64,000 nucleotides of DNA from Paenibacillus assamensis DSM 18201 (GCF_000422445.1 NZ_AULU01000009.1:248001-312000), one strand, 5' to 3'; numbered from the stretch's first letter, positions 54,729 through 63,095 are shown. Numbers and translations: made by a program. The notes: generated by a model from the letters alone, not told the origin.

Positions 54729-56118
54729 GGTGCACCTCCCTATCGAACGGGTCATTTGTTTTCACTTCGACCTTATCAATAATCGTCGGTCCTTTTTTAA
54801 TTACTTTCAAGAACAGACGAACAAGGATATAAGCGAGAACACCATAGATAGCGGTAAACGCGATGAGTGAGAACAGCACTTCATTCGCTGTAACATTAGG
54901 AGAGACACTGTCCTCCGTTGTCATATAGCCAAATACGGTCCACGGCTGTCGACCGATCTCTGTCATAATCCAGCCCGCTGTATTACCAATGAACGGCATC
55001 GAGATAGCAGCGACCATGAAGCGATTAAACCATTTGTTCTTATGAGATAGCTTGTTGCGAGCAGACAAGTACACACCGTACATCGCAAGTACGATCATAA
55101 TACAGCCTGCCAATACCATGATGCGGAAACTCCAGAAGGTCGTGCGTACAGGTGGAATGTAATCCCCTGGACCGTACTTCTGCTCGTATTCCGCTTGCAG
55201 CTCATTCATTCCTTTTACATCACCAGAGAACTTGCTGTACGTTAAGTAGCTGAGCAAATACGGGATTTTAATTTCCGTTCCGTTCTCTTTCTTCTCTGGA
55301 TCAATGGTAGCAAACAACGTCCACGGTGCAGGATCTTCACTTCGATCCCACAATGCTTCACTCGCAGCCATTTTCATTGGCTGTGTATGCATCAAATACT
55401 GTGCCTGCTGATGCCCATATACCGCGATTAGAATCGAGGAGATAAGAGCCGCAACAATCGCAATGTTAAACGAAGTTTTGAAGAACTCTGCGTCTTGCTT
55501 CTTCAATATTTTATAAGCACTAATACCCGCAATTAAAAATGCGCCTGTTGCAATTGCAGCAAAGATCGTATGCGGATACTCCACCCATAACTGACCGTTC
55601 GAGAGCAGTGCTCCAAAATCATTCATTTCTGCTCGTCCATTCACAACCTCAAACCCTACTGGCTGCTGCATAAACGAGTTCGCTACGAGTATCCAGAAGG
55701 CCGATAACATCGTACCTATCGATACAATCCATATACATGCCAAGTGAACCTTCTTCGATAGACGATCCCAACCAAATATCCAAAGACCGATAAATGTAGA
55801 TTCCAAGAAAAATGCCAGCAGCGCTTCTACCGCTAACGCAGGACCGAACACATCACCGACAAATCGTGAATAATCCGACCAGTTCATCCCGAATTGGAAT
55901 TCTTGAATAATACCGGTAACAACGCCGACCGCAAAGTTAATGAGGAACAGCTTGCCCCAGAACTTCGTCATTCGCTTGTACTTCTCGTCTCCCTTGACGA
56001 CATACATCGTCTCCATAATCGCGACGAGCAGTGCTAGACCAATTGACATCGGAACGAAGAAGAAGTGAAAAATCGTCGTCGATGCAAACTGGATTCGCGA
56101 TAACATAACCACATCCAT
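54718..56118 (-). CDS. cydA: Cytochrome bd quinol oxidase subunit I
   Basis: 466 residues. MDVVMLSRIQFASTTIFHFFFVPMSIGLA is the standard start; conserved features include the heme b595 His ligand region near the N-terminus, the GFEVVNGRAEMNDF segment of the quinol-binding loop (short Q-loop, Bacillus type) and GRQPWTVFGY. GGTGGAG lies 9 nt before the ATG at 56118. First gene of cydABDC, all overlapping. Three Rex/Fnr-like palindromes upstream indicate control by redox state (NADH/NAD+) or oxygen. Confidence 0.96.
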   Translation of the reverse strand: MDVVMLSRIQFASTTIFHFFFVPMSIGLALLVAIMETMYVVKGDEKYKRMTKFWGKLFLINFAVGVVTGIIQEFQFGMNWSDYSRFVGDVFGPALAVEALLAFFLESTFIGLWIFGWDRLSKKVHLACIWIVSIGTMLSAFWILVANSFMQQPVGFEVVNGRAEMNDFGALLSNGQLWVEYPHTIFAAIATGAFLIAGISAYKILKKQDAEFFKTSFNIAIVAALISSILIAVYGHQQAQYLMHTQPMKMAASEALWDRSEDPAPWTLFATIDPEKKENGTEIKIPYLLSYLTYSKFSGDVKGMNELQAEYEQKYGPGDYIPPVRTTFWSFRIMVLAGCIMIVLAMYGVYLSARNKLSHKNKWFNRFMVAAISMPFIGNTAGWIMTEIGRQPWTVFGYMTTEDSVSPNVTANEVLFSLIAFTAIYGVLAYILVRLFLKVIKKGPTIIDKVEVKTNDPFDREVHHGV

Positions 56119-56244
56119 GGCTATTGACTCCACCTTTCTATTGGAAATATCCATTTCAACTTAAACTTTCTTACTTGCTGCTTACCCCACTAACATGCAT
56201 CGTTGAATGTTTATCTTGCTATTTACCTCTTACAAGAGACGAAC

Positions 56245-56396
56245 GTGACTTATTTCACATTTTGTCAGAAAAACAAAGCTGCCAATGTGATATTTATCAC
56301 GAAAACAGCCCAATAGTTTGATCAAAATGTAAACATTGCTCACCTGTCACAATTTCGCTACAATGCAATGTATTGATTTATGTGAAAACATTCACT
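56245..56396. promoter_or_regulatory. Three Rex/Fnr-like palindromes upstream of cydA
   Basis: GTGACTTATTTCACAT (56245-56260), TGTGATATTTATCACG (56286-56301) and TGTGAAAACATTCACT (56381-56396). The third fits Rex (TTGTGAAnnnnTTCACAA) best; the middle one also fits an Fnr/CRP-type TGTGA-N6-TCACA. Start-to-start distances are 41 and 95 bp, near whole helical turns. B. subtilis cyd is known to have several Rex sites in its upstream region. I could not assign the promoter itself. Confidence 0.7.
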
Positions 56397-56478
56397 TTAA
56401 TAAATGGTCTCGTGCGAATATGGACACATTTCAACCTTTCATCCTACATCCCGTGCATATCATCAGGAGGTAATTATT

Positions 56479-56794
56479 TTGAAAAAGTTCCACTCCCTCA
56501 TCGCCCTTCTGGCTATCGTGTTACTTTTCATTGGATGCACATCACCACAGTAAACAATGGGCAGCAAGAAACAAATAACACTAGCGGAAATGAAACCGCT
56601 TCGTTGTCCTTCAATTTTCCTTCGTCGATGAGCTAGCCTCACTTGGCGTTAAGCCAGTAGGTATTGCCGACGATGGCAAGATAGACCGTATTATTAAGCC
56701 ACTTGCTGATCAGGTCACTGGCTACACATCGGTCGGTACACGCAAGCAGCGATTGGCGAAGCACGAACAGATTATCGCGGACTTAATACGATAA
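56479..56794 (+). pseudogene. Decayed iron-siderophore-binding lipoprotein (FhuD/YfiY-type ABC binding protein)
   Basis: AGGAGG precedes a TTG at 56479 that opens a lipoprotein signal peptide (KKFHSLIALLAIVLLFIGC, lipobox) but hits TAA at 56551. Shifting frame, an Asn/Gln/Thr-rich linker ([17 protein letters not shown]) follows, and then a third frame encodes [18 protein letters not shown] ... [10 protein letters not shown] ... IADLIR ending at TAA 56792. These are fragments of the siderophore-binding protein fold in correct order, but most of the roughly 310-residue protein is gone. At least two frame changes and large deletions make it non-functional. No Fur box or partner permease remains. 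Confidence 0.82.
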
Positions 56795-56801
56795 ATAGTA
56801 C

Positions 56802-56856
56802 TATCGACAGCAGGATCGCCGTTTCCTATTTCTGAAACGTGCTACTGCTGTCGATA
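56802..56856 (-). terminator. Hairpin downstream of the propeptide gene
   Basis: TATCGACAGCAG (56802-56813) pairs with CTGCTGTCGATA (56845-56856), 12 bp perfect, with an inner TTTC/GAAA stem. The T tract is poor on the minus strand, but the position, 4 bp after the propeptide stop, fits the end of the receptor/propeptide transcript. Confidence 0.75.
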
Positions 56857-56860
56857 CCTG

Positions 56861-56992
56861 CTACTTACTAGCATTCGTTACTTCTTCCCATGGGAAGCCG
56901 CCTCCTGATGTATTGGCAGCCTCTACATGAACTGAATAGGAAACGAACATCACACACGCTAAAACTACTAAAATGGCACTTCGTTTGTTCAC
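56861..56992 (-). CDS. 43-residue secreted propeptide of an RRNPP-type quorum-sensing pair
   Basis: GTG at 56992 has a perfect GGAGG 8 nt upstream and the frame ends at TAG 56861. The product begins MNKRSAILVVLACVMF: a basic N-terminus, a hydrophobic helix to about residue 20, then SVHVEAA with a likely VEA-A signal cleavage, leaving a tail ANTSGGG-FPWEEVTNASK of about 18 residues. This is the size and design of Phr, PapR, NprX and Paenibacillus Alo-type propeptides, whose exported tail is trimmed to a 5-10 residue signal, re-imported by Opp, and bound by the receptor. It starts 18 nt after the receptor stop on the same strand. The mature signal sequence cannot be fixed from here. Confidence 0.8.
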   Translation of the reverse strand: MNKRSAILVVLACVMFVSYSVHVEAANTSGGGFPWEEVTNASK

Positions 56993-57010
56993 AGTATGAT
57001 CCTCCACTCG

Positions 57011-58276
57011 TTATACAGAGCACACTCGCTCATAAAATTGTTCTATTTCTATTAGGGTTGAAACATCTTTGAATTGAGTATCTTGCCTCAATAGCTTAAA
57101 TAATAAGCGCATGCATTGCCGCTCATTGTGAACATCATTAATTTGTGCATAGGTCAATGCACTTTGCATATAGCTGTTAGCTGCATCCTCTAGTTGATTA
57201 ATCTTTACAAAATAATCTCCTTTGAGTCTATAAAAGCTAGCTAACTCGTTATACTCCATCGGTGTCGTATATGAAATAGCCAAAATGGTTTCTTCCATAG
57301 ATAGAAGCCGACCAGCCTCCTCTACATCATCCATACTCAAATATAGCGCTATATATTCCGTTAAAACATGTACAATAAAATCCTTACTGCACGTTTGTAA
57401 ACATTGATCAAATTGCGTTATAGCTCGCTCAACATCGCCTCTCTTAGCATGAAGCATCGCCTCTAGCAATTTATCGTTATCAGCTGCCCTTGTATGTTCA
57501 TAGGCCTGATATTTTTCCATATACTGCTCAGATCGTTCATAATCATTCAAATAGAAATAGGAAAAGCGTAGAATACCAATTGCGTGTATATACAATTTGC
57601 TCTCTTTATCATCCTCTTGAATGATTACCTTACAAAAATCCACACAATCCTGATATAAGCGCAGCGTAAAGGCATGGACCGCCAACTTATAGTACACTTC
57701 TATTTGCTCTCGCTCCGGTAGAAGATCAATATAGTTCAAAATATACTTACCAAATTGATAGGTTTCCTGTAGATTACTGAAATCATTTCTTTCAATACAA
57801 TATTGCTGATATAGTCCTTTAGCAATGTAAACCATGATGCCATGACTTCGTGAGTATTTTACGATAAGCGTGTACAAAAGAAGCTTTAACGAGGTGTCGT
57901 GCAAAGAAGCGGTAGTTGTAAATAGTTGCTCAACCAAATCATAACTGTCTTCTTTTTCCGTTTCTAGAAACTTGGTTGCGATTTTGCGAATGATGGAGTT
58001 AGACTGGGAGCTTGCTATAGCTTCTTCCAACAGGCTCCACAATACGGAAGCCCGTCGCTCTACTTCCATATAGCATTCCACATACTCATCAAATGGGATA
58101 TCCAGTAGAGATGCAATCAAGGCTACCGTCTTGAAATCTGGCCTCCTCACTTCTCTATTCTCAATCTTTGAAATGGTCCCCTTATTGATATTTGCTCTTC
58201 TGGCAAGCTCCGAAAGGGTTAGGTTAGACTTTAGCCTATATTGTTGAATCAAGTCAGCTAATGACAGTACGGTCAT
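57011..58276 (-). CDS. RRNPP-family peptide-responsive transcriptional regulator (HTH + helical repeats)
   Basis: 421 residues. An N-terminal HTH_3/Cro domain (about 6-62) reads LADLIQQYRLKSNLTLSELARRANINKGTISKIENREVRRPDFKT. From about 75 to the end the protein is all-helical with TPR-like pairs (for example YQFGKYILNYIDLLPEREQIEVYYKLAVHAFTLRLYQDCVDF and LLSMEETILAISYTTPMEYNELASFYRLKGDYFVKINQLEDAANSY), the architecture of PlcR, NprR, PrgX and AimR receptors. The propeptide gene follows on the same strand, separated only by its binding site. It probably binds the re-imported peptide and switches its own or distant promoters. GGGAGG lies 14 nt before the ATG, somewhat long. Confidence 0.88.
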   Translation of the reverse strand: MTVLSLADLIQQYRLKSNLTLSELARRANINKGTISKIENREVRRPDFKTVALIASLLDIPFDEYVECYMEVERRASVLWSLLEEAIASSQSNSIIRKIATKFLETEKEDSYDLVEQLFTTTASLHDTSLKLLLYTLIVKYSRSHGIMVYIAKGLYQQYCIERNDFSNLQETYQFGKYILNYIDLLPEREQIEVYYKLAVHAFTLRLYQDCVDFCKVIIQEDDKESKLYIHAIGILRFSYFYLNDYERSEQYMEKYQAYEHTRAADNDKLLEAMLHAKRGDVERAITQFDQCLQTCSKDFIVHVLTEYIALYLSMDDVEEAGRLLSMEETILAISYTTPMEYNELASFYRLKGDYFVKINQLEDAANSYMQSALTYAQINDVHNERQCMRLLFKLLRQDTQFKDVSTLIEIEQFYERVCSV

Positions 58277-58528
58277 ACTGGATCACTCTACCTCCCTAGC
58301 AAATTGCGCACATTGAGTAATCAATTATGCCTATGCCACGATTCTATAAGAAAGTAGGCAAACGATAAACGTTATACCATACCTAATACATCCTTTTTTT
58401 GCTAATTTTTAGAGTACCATGTTTTTGCAAATCTCGCAACCAACTAACCTATATAGCAGGCATTGTCGAAACCTCACCTGCTGTGCCTTCCAAAAATAAA
58501 AATACCCCAGCAATGATAAAATGATATC

Positions 58529-59476
58529 CTACTGCAGCACGATCGCCACTATAAGCACAAGAATACGAGCCGCATTCAGTTGAATAAAATTTTTCACCAC
58601 GATTCCAAATGTTCGTTCTTTCGAGCAATCCTGCATAAATACAGAAATACGCTTACGAAGTGGAAGTAACGTCAACAAAACTGGCAGCACGACGAGCGGA
58701 TGAATGCCAAGTGCAAGCAGTACGATAAGATCAAGATAAGATACGTAATAGGCATTACGGAACAAGGCAAGCGCGGACTTCTTGCCAATATAAACAGGCA
58801 ATGTGTACCGTTTATTCTCAATATCCTCGTCTTTGTCGCAAATGTTGTTAGCCAGCATAATGTTGCCGATCGTCAAAATTGTTGGAATTGAGATGAGAAA
58901 CACGAGCAGAATCTCTTTCACATTAATGTCCAGATAAACATGCCCATGCTCCCAAGCGATACCCGCCAGTTGAGCAGGTTCTACATGTACATAAGCAGAG
59001 ATAAAGATGATGACGAAACCCATAAACAGTCCTGAGAATAGCTCACCCAGGGGCATTCGAGAAATGGGAATCGGACCTAGTGAATACCAAAAACCAACGA
59101 GGAAGGAAAGCCCTCCTAACAGTAGAACTAACAGATTTGTCTTCAGAAACAACGTAAAGCCTGCCATTATAGCTATCGATAACAATATGTAAATAAGTAA
59201 AAGCACACTCCGCTCACTCAACTGGTGTCGGACAATTGCATTATGCACTTCATAGCCGTAGCCGTTTCGCTTCACAGCCTTTTTATAGTCACCATAATTG
59301 TTAATAGCCGTCGTAGCCATGTCAAATGCCAGTAGTGAAGCGAGCATCAGCAAAAAATGATCCCATTGAAATTGATCAAATCGATACAAAGCATATAAGC
59401 TTCCTATTGCAAATGGAATCATGCTCGCGGCCTTCGTTCTTAGTTCTACTACTTGTAAAAAACTTTGAAACGTCAT
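58529..59476 (-). CDS. menA: UbiA-family prenyltransferase, probable 1,4-dihydroxy-2-naphthoate polyprenyltransferase
   Basis: 315 residues, about eight or nine membrane helices. First Asp-rich site NNYGDYKKAVKRNG (UbiA NxxxDxxxD-like) and second DKDEDIENKRYTLPVYIGKK. These bind the Mg-diphosphate of the polyprenyl donor. MenA attaches the isoprenoid tail to dihydroxynaphthoate in menaquinone synthesis; menaquinol feeds the bd oxidase encoded 3 kb away. Length and motifs fit MenA, but other UbiA members cannot be fully excluded. AGAGGGG lies 7 nt before the ATG. Confidence 0.85.
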   Translation of the reverse strand: MTFQSFLQVVELRTKAASMIPFAIGSLYALYRFDQFQWDHFLLMLASLLAFDMATTAINNYGDYKKAVKRNGYGYEVHNAIVRHQLSERSVLLLIYILLSIAIMAGFTLFLKTNLLVLLLGGLSFLVGFWYSLGPIPISRMPLGELFSGLFMGFVIIFISAYVHVEPAQLAGIAWEHGHVYLDINVKEILLVFLISIPTILTIGNIMLANNICDKDEDIENKRYTLPVYIGKKSALALFRNAYYVSYLDLIVLLALGIHPLVVLPVLLTLLPLRKRISVFMQDCSKERTFGIVVKNFIQLNAARILVLIVAIVLQ

Positions 59477-59587
59477 AGTACTACCCCTCTTTTATAATCT
59501 TCATACGAAGAAATACACCGATTGTATAAGAAAACAGGAGGTACCGACTAGGATATTTATCACAAATTTTATCTATTTCTATGATGC

Positions 59588-59635
59588 AAAAAGCAAAGAC
59601 ACTCGCCCTCCGACTTAGGAGCGAGTGTCTTGCTT
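59588..59635 (-). terminator. Terminator of the nitroreductase gene
   Basis: Minus strand: AAGCAAGACACTCGC (59635-59621) pairs with GCGAGTGTCTTTGCTT (59606-59591), followed by Ts. Confidence 0.88.
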
Positions 59636-59659
59636 ATATTCGTTCTATACGATTACGCC

Positions 59660-60259
59660 TTATTTGAATACTTTAAGACGGCTATCTAGCGGCTGGAATG
59701 CTTTCTCACCTGCTGAAACGGTCGGCTTGCCAAATGGCATTTGCCCTGTCAGCTTCCATGTGGATGGAATGTTCCATTCCTCAGCAATTCCAGCGTCGAT
59801 AAGTGGGTTATAATGCTGCAGCGTTGCGCCGAAGCCTTCTGCATCCAATAGCGTCCATACTACCAATTGAAGCATCCCGCTAGATTGCTGTGACCAGATT
59901 GGGAAGTTGTCACTGTACAGAGCAAACTGTTCTTGCAGCCCTTTAACAACCGTCTCATCCTCGAAGAAGAGTACCGTACCATAGCCGCTGCGGAAAGCGT
60001 CCATTTTTTCTTTTGTCGGTGTAAAGTTTTCAGCGGGAACGACTTTGCGCAGCGCATCCTCTGTCAAATTCCACAGCTTATCATGCTGCTCTCCAAGCAA
60101 TACAACAACACGCGCGCTTTGAGAATTAAATGCGGATGGTGTATGTTGTACCGCTTCAGCAACCAACTCTTCAATGCGTGCATCCGATACGACATGTTCC
60201 TTGCTAATTCCATAAATACTGCGTCTTTCCTTCAATGCTTGCAATAAATCTTTACTCAT
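59660..60259 (-). CDS. Nitroreductase-family oxidoreductase (FMN-dependent, Hbn1/Frm2-like)
   Basis: 199 residues. Nitroreductase-like fold of the fungal/bacterial Hbn1-type branch: KERRSIYGIS near the start (FMN-phosphate binding Arg/Ser), HTPSAFNSQSARVVVLLG, and GFGATLQHYNPLID. Likely an NAD(P)H-dependent flavin enzyme that reduces nitro or quinone compounds. Start MSKD at 60259 has GAGGAG 8 nt upstream; the longer frame to 60289 is not needed. Divergent from an HxlR regulator, its likely controller. Confidence 0.88.
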   Translation of the reverse strand: MSKDLLQALKERRSIYGISKEHVVSDARIEELVAEAVQHTPSAFNSQSARVVVLLGEQHDKLWNLTEDALRKVVPAENFTPTKEKMDAFRSGYGTVLFFEDETVVKGLQEQFALYSDNFPIWSQQSSGMLQLVVWTLLDAEGFGATLQHYNPLIDAGIAEEWNIPSTWKLTGQMPFGKPTVSAGEKAFQPLDSRLKVFK

Positions 60260-60353
60260 TTTACATTCTCCTCTGCTTGTAAATTTCACTTTCTCTTTAA
60301 ACGAAAATATTTTATATATACTTACTTTTATATAGCTTTATTTCACTTTCTTT

Positions 60354-60421
60354 ATTATATCTCTATAATAAATAATGTAAATTACGCACTTTGAAGATAT
60401 AAAGTATCTTTAAAGATACTT
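60354..60421. promoter_or_regulatory. Nitroreductase promoter and 20-bp HxlR operator palindrome
   Basis: Minus strand TTTACA (60381-60376), 16 bp, TATAAT (60359-60354). AAGTATCTTTAAAGATACTT (60402-60421) is a perfect 20-bp palindrome 14 bp before the HxlR start, and AAGATAT just upstream of it is a partial second copy. HxlR dimers bind sites of this kind between divergent genes. Confidence 0.8.
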
Positions 60422-60435
60422 ATAGGGGGATAGGC

Positions 60436-60792
60436 ATGGAGAAGAAAAATCCTGATCTATGCAAAGTTGAAAATACGCTTCATATTTTGATTGGAAAATG
60501 GAAGCCCCTCATCATTATGCACTTGATGTTTGGTGGTACGAAGCGCTTCAGTGATCTCCAACGTGCACTTGCAGGTATTACTACGAAAACATTGACGACA
60601 CAGCTTCGGGAGCTGGAAGAACAGGAAGTTATCCAGCGAGTCGTATACCCAGTAGTACCTCCACGTGTGGAATACTCGATTACGGAATATGGGATGACAC
60701 TCCAACCTGTTCTTCATTTAATGCATGAATGGGGAAACGCGCATCTCGAACGACAGCTGAGTAAAGAGCAAGCTTCATTCCACAACCAATAA
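60436..60792 (+). CDS. HxlR-family transcriptional regulator
   Basis: 118 residues, single winged helix of the HxlR/DUF24 type: IGKWKPLIIMHLMFGGTKRFSDLQRALAGITTKTLTTQLRELEEQEVIQRVVYPVVPPRVEYSITEYG. A single Cys (Cys9, in DLCKVE) is at the position used for thiol-based redox or aldehyde sensing in HypR/YodB/HxlR relatives. GGGGG lies about 5 nt before the ATG. Divergent from the nitroreductase with a palindrome over its own start, so it probably controls both genes in response to electrophiles. Confidence 0.92.
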   Translation: MEKKNPDLCKVENTLHILIGKWKPLIIMHLMFGGTKRFSDLQRALAGITTKTLTTQLRELEEQEVIQRVVYPVVPPRVEYSITEYGMTLQPVLHLMHEWGNAHLERQLSKEQASFHNQ

Positions 60793-60798
60793 ACGCAA

Positions 60799-60843
60799 AA
60801 ACAGCCTTGGCTCGGTTGAATCCCGAACTAAGGCTGTTTCTTC
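60799..60843 (+). terminator. Terminator of hxlR
   Basis: AAACAGCCTT (60799-60808) pairs with AAGGCTGTTT (60830-60839), with an inner CGG/CCG stem and TTCTTCT tail. Confidence 0.85.
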
Positions 60844-60888
60844 TAACGCTATAGCCATGCTTACGCCTATAGCGTGGACGGATACGTA

Positions 60889-61608
60889 TTACTGAGGGTT
60901 TGTCGTCCATATTCCCGCTGTTTTCACGAATACACGCGCAGGCAGCTTCAAAGTAGCAAGTGCAAGTTCTGCCACATCTTCAGGCTGCATCATGCGATCC
61001 TCGTCGCCGATTTTTAGACCAGCATTTGTAGCTAGCTCTGTATTTACCGTACTTGGTGTAAGAGCTGTCACGCGGATATTGAACTTACGCACTTCTTGCA
61101 TAAGCGCTTCTGTCATACCCATAACCGCGAACTTGGACGCATTGTAAGCAGAACCTGTTGCAAAGCCGCGCTCACCTGCTGTAGATGCAACGTTAATGAT
61201 GTTACCGCTGTTTTGGCTGATCATATGAGGGAGCACCGCACGTGTTACATAGTACGTACCCATCAAGTTAACTTGGATAATACGCTCCCATTCTTTTGGA
61301 TCCATATCAACAAGCGTCCCGAACGTAGCAGTACCTGCGTTATTGATGAGGATATCTACTTGACCCAGCTCGCCTACGAGCGCAGCAACCGCTTGATCAA
61401 CCGATTCTTGGTTCGCAATGTCTGCTGACACGATGCTGACACGGATACCGTACTGTTCTTGAAGCTCAGCCTGAAGCTTCTCCAAATCCGCACTTGTACG
61501 AGCGATAAGTCCAAGATTCGTTCCTTCCTTAGCAAGTGCATGAGCAATTGCTTTGCCGATCCCTTTACCTGCGCCTGTAATAAGAGCTACTTTATTTTTA
61601 AATTCCAT
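60889..61608 (-). CDS. Short-chain dehydrogenase/reductase (3-ketoacyl reductase-like)
   Basis: 239 residues. Classical SDR: cofactor motif TGAGKGIGKAIA, structural NNAG, catalytic Ser in INVASTAGERG and YNASK (Tyr/Lys). Arg in IARTS suggests NADPH preference. Annotated relatives are called 3-ketoacyl-ACP reductases, but a fatty-acid role is not implied by the context, so the substrate is open. Convergent with hxlR and 100 bp from the heme monooxygenase on the same strand. Confidence 0.92.
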   Translation of the reverse strand: MEFKNKVALITGAGKGIGKAIAHALAKEGTNLGLIARTSADLEKLQAELQEQYGIRVSIVSADIANQESVDQAVAALVGELGQVDILINNAGTATFGTLVDMDPKEWERIIQVNLMGTYYVTRAVLPHMISQNSGNIINVASTAGERGFATGSAYNASKFAVMGMTEALMQEVRKFNIRVTALTPSTVNTELATNAGLKIGDEDRMMQPEDVAELALATLKLPARVFVKTAGIWTTNPQ

Positions 61609-61708
61609 TATTATTCTCTCCTTCTGACTCGGATGCCTATACTCGATGTTGTCCTGCTTCTATGAAATACGATTCCGAATGCTTCTATGTTGAAGTGTAA
61701 CCACAGTG

Positions 61709-62017
61709 CTATGCTTGACTGGAAACGACCATTTCATACTTATTTAAAGAAGCTCCGAGCATGTACTGCTTCGATTCTCCACCACCACGATGTGATTCAC
61801 GGAAAGATTCGCTCGATGTCCAGTTGCGGAAGGACTCTTCATTTTCCCACACGGTACATACCTTAAGCTCTTCTTCCCCCTCCTTACCTTCGCCAAGCCA
61901 TACTTCCAATCGTATAAAGCCAGGCATCTGCTGTACACCTCGCCCTGCAGCAAAGCGTTCTGCCACCTGCTTTCCATGTCCCGCCATGATTCGAATAGTG
62001 TTCGTTACGACAAACAT
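61709..62017 (-). CDS. Heme-degrading monooxygenase, IsdG family (second paralogue)
   Basis: 102 residues. MFVVTNTIRIMAGHGKQVAERF and the MPGFIRLEVWLG strand resemble Bacillus/Staphylococcus IsdG; VWENEESFRNWTSSESFRESH carries the Trp and C-proximal His expected for heme binding. Start at 62017 has GGAGGAG 5-7 nt upstream; a frame from 62062 adds 15 codons with no binding site. Unlike hmoA at 4821, no Fur box is visible upstream, so its regulation probably differs. Confidence 0.85.
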   Translation of the reverse strand: MFVVTNTIRIMAGHGKQVAERFAAGRGVQQMPGFIRLEVWLGEGKEGEEELKVCTVWENEESFRNWTSSESFRESHRGGGESKQYMLGASLNKYEMVVSSQA

Positions 62018-62161
62018 CGCTTCTCCTCCTATACAATCTAATACTTGCATGAACAAGTGCACGTTAGCTTACCTCACCTATTATAGTAGAAACAAGCTCT
62101 TAGTACCAATCCTCGACTGAAGATGGAAACCCTTGTTAGATAGCCCTGTATCTTCGAAAAG

Positions 62162-62227
62162 TAAAAAGGTCTGCACGTATACAAATGAGTTTCCTTTACA
62201 GGCTTCTCACTTCATACGTGCAGACCT
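62162..62227 (-). terminator. Long-stem terminator of the terC gene
   Basis: AGGTCTGCACGTAT (62167-62180) pairs with ATACGTGCAGACCT (62214-62227), 14 bp perfect, with T-rich sequence after it on the minus strand. Confidence 0.88.
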
Positions 62228-62253
62228 CATCGTTATTTGTTCCTTACCTTCAT

Positions 62254-63036
62254 CTATGAATGATGCGCTGTCGCTTCATTGTTAGGTACAACTTTCTCCT
62301 TTGACATGAACCAACCAGCTACAGCGATAGTAATCATGACACCCCAGAAGATAAGCTTCCATACTGGGTCTTTCGGGAACGTCTTCGCCAATACACCGAT
62401 ATCAGGGTGCGAAAGCGTAGATACTGTCAACTTCACGCCTACCCATCCTACGATAAGGAATGCAGCTGTTTCCAAGCCAGGGCGTTTAAGCAGCAATGTC
62501 GTGAAATAAGATGCTGCGAAACGCATGATGACGAGGCCAATAATACCACCTGCCAAAATAACGAGGAAGTGTCCACCGTCCATACCGCCGATTGGAGGCA
62601 AGCTCGTCGTCGGCAATGTAATCGCAAGCGCAACTGCTGCCAAGATTGCATCAACCGCGAACGCAAGGTCCGCCAACTCTACTTTTAATACCGTAACCCA
62701 GAAGTTCTCTTGCTTTTCCTTTACGTCCTTCTGATGACTGTCTTTCTTGAGCACGTACCTCTTCACCATGAAGCTTATCGATATAAAGAGAAGATACGCA
62801 GCACCTATCGCTTGTACCTGCCACACATTTGCCAAGTAGGAAATGACGAACAAGGAACCGAAGCGGAATACAAACGCTCCAGCCAAGCCGTAGAAGAGCG
62901 CCTTCTTTCTCTCTTTCTCAGGCAAGTGTTTAACCATAATCGAAATCACGAGCGCATTATCCGCTGCTAAAATACCTTCGAGCGCGATGAGTACGAGCAA
63001 TACCCAGCCGTACTGTAACAACAAACCAACATCCAT
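62254..63036 (-). CDS. TerC-family manganese exporter (YkoY/MeeY-like)
   Basis: 260 residues, about seven or eight membrane helices. TerC hallmarks: LEGILAADNALVISIMV near the N-terminus and LADLAFAVDAILAAVALA in the second half, each with metal-coordinating Asp. TerC proteins of Bacillus (YceF/MeeF and YkoY/MeeY) export Mn2+, partly to metallate secreted enzymes. Start MDVGLLL at 63036 has GGAGGAG 5-7 nt upstream; the 15-codon extension to 63081 is in the leader. The manganese riboswitch upstream makes the Mn role near certain. A His tail (TAHHS) ends the protein. Confidence 0.92.
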   Translation of the reverse strand: MDVGLLLQYGWVLLVLIALEGILAADNALVISIMVKHLPEKERKKALFYGLAGAFVFRFGSLFVISYLANVWQVQAIGAAYLLFISISFMVKRYVLKKDSHQKDVKEKQENFWVTVLKVELADLAFAVDAILAAVALAITLPTTSLPPIGGMDGGHFLVILAGGIIGLVIMRFAASYFTTLLLKRPGLETAAFLIVGWVGVKLTVSTLSHPDIGVLAKTFPKDPVWKLIFWGVMITIAVAGWFMSKEKVVPNNEATAHHS

Positions 63037-63095
63037 TGTAACTCCTCCTTTGTCAATCATACATGTATTAGATGTAACCAATGTGAAGGCATATA

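Noticed and set aside
56373-56636. 87-codon plus-strand ORF upstream of the pseudogene core
   Set aside because: Its 5' part runs through the Rex site region and its 3' part is just the linker fragment of the decayed lipoprotein; not an independent gene.
56890-57072. 60-codon plus-strand ORF over the propeptide region
   Set aside because: It lacks a binding site and signal features, while the opposite strand has a GGAGG, signal peptide and stop in the expected place.
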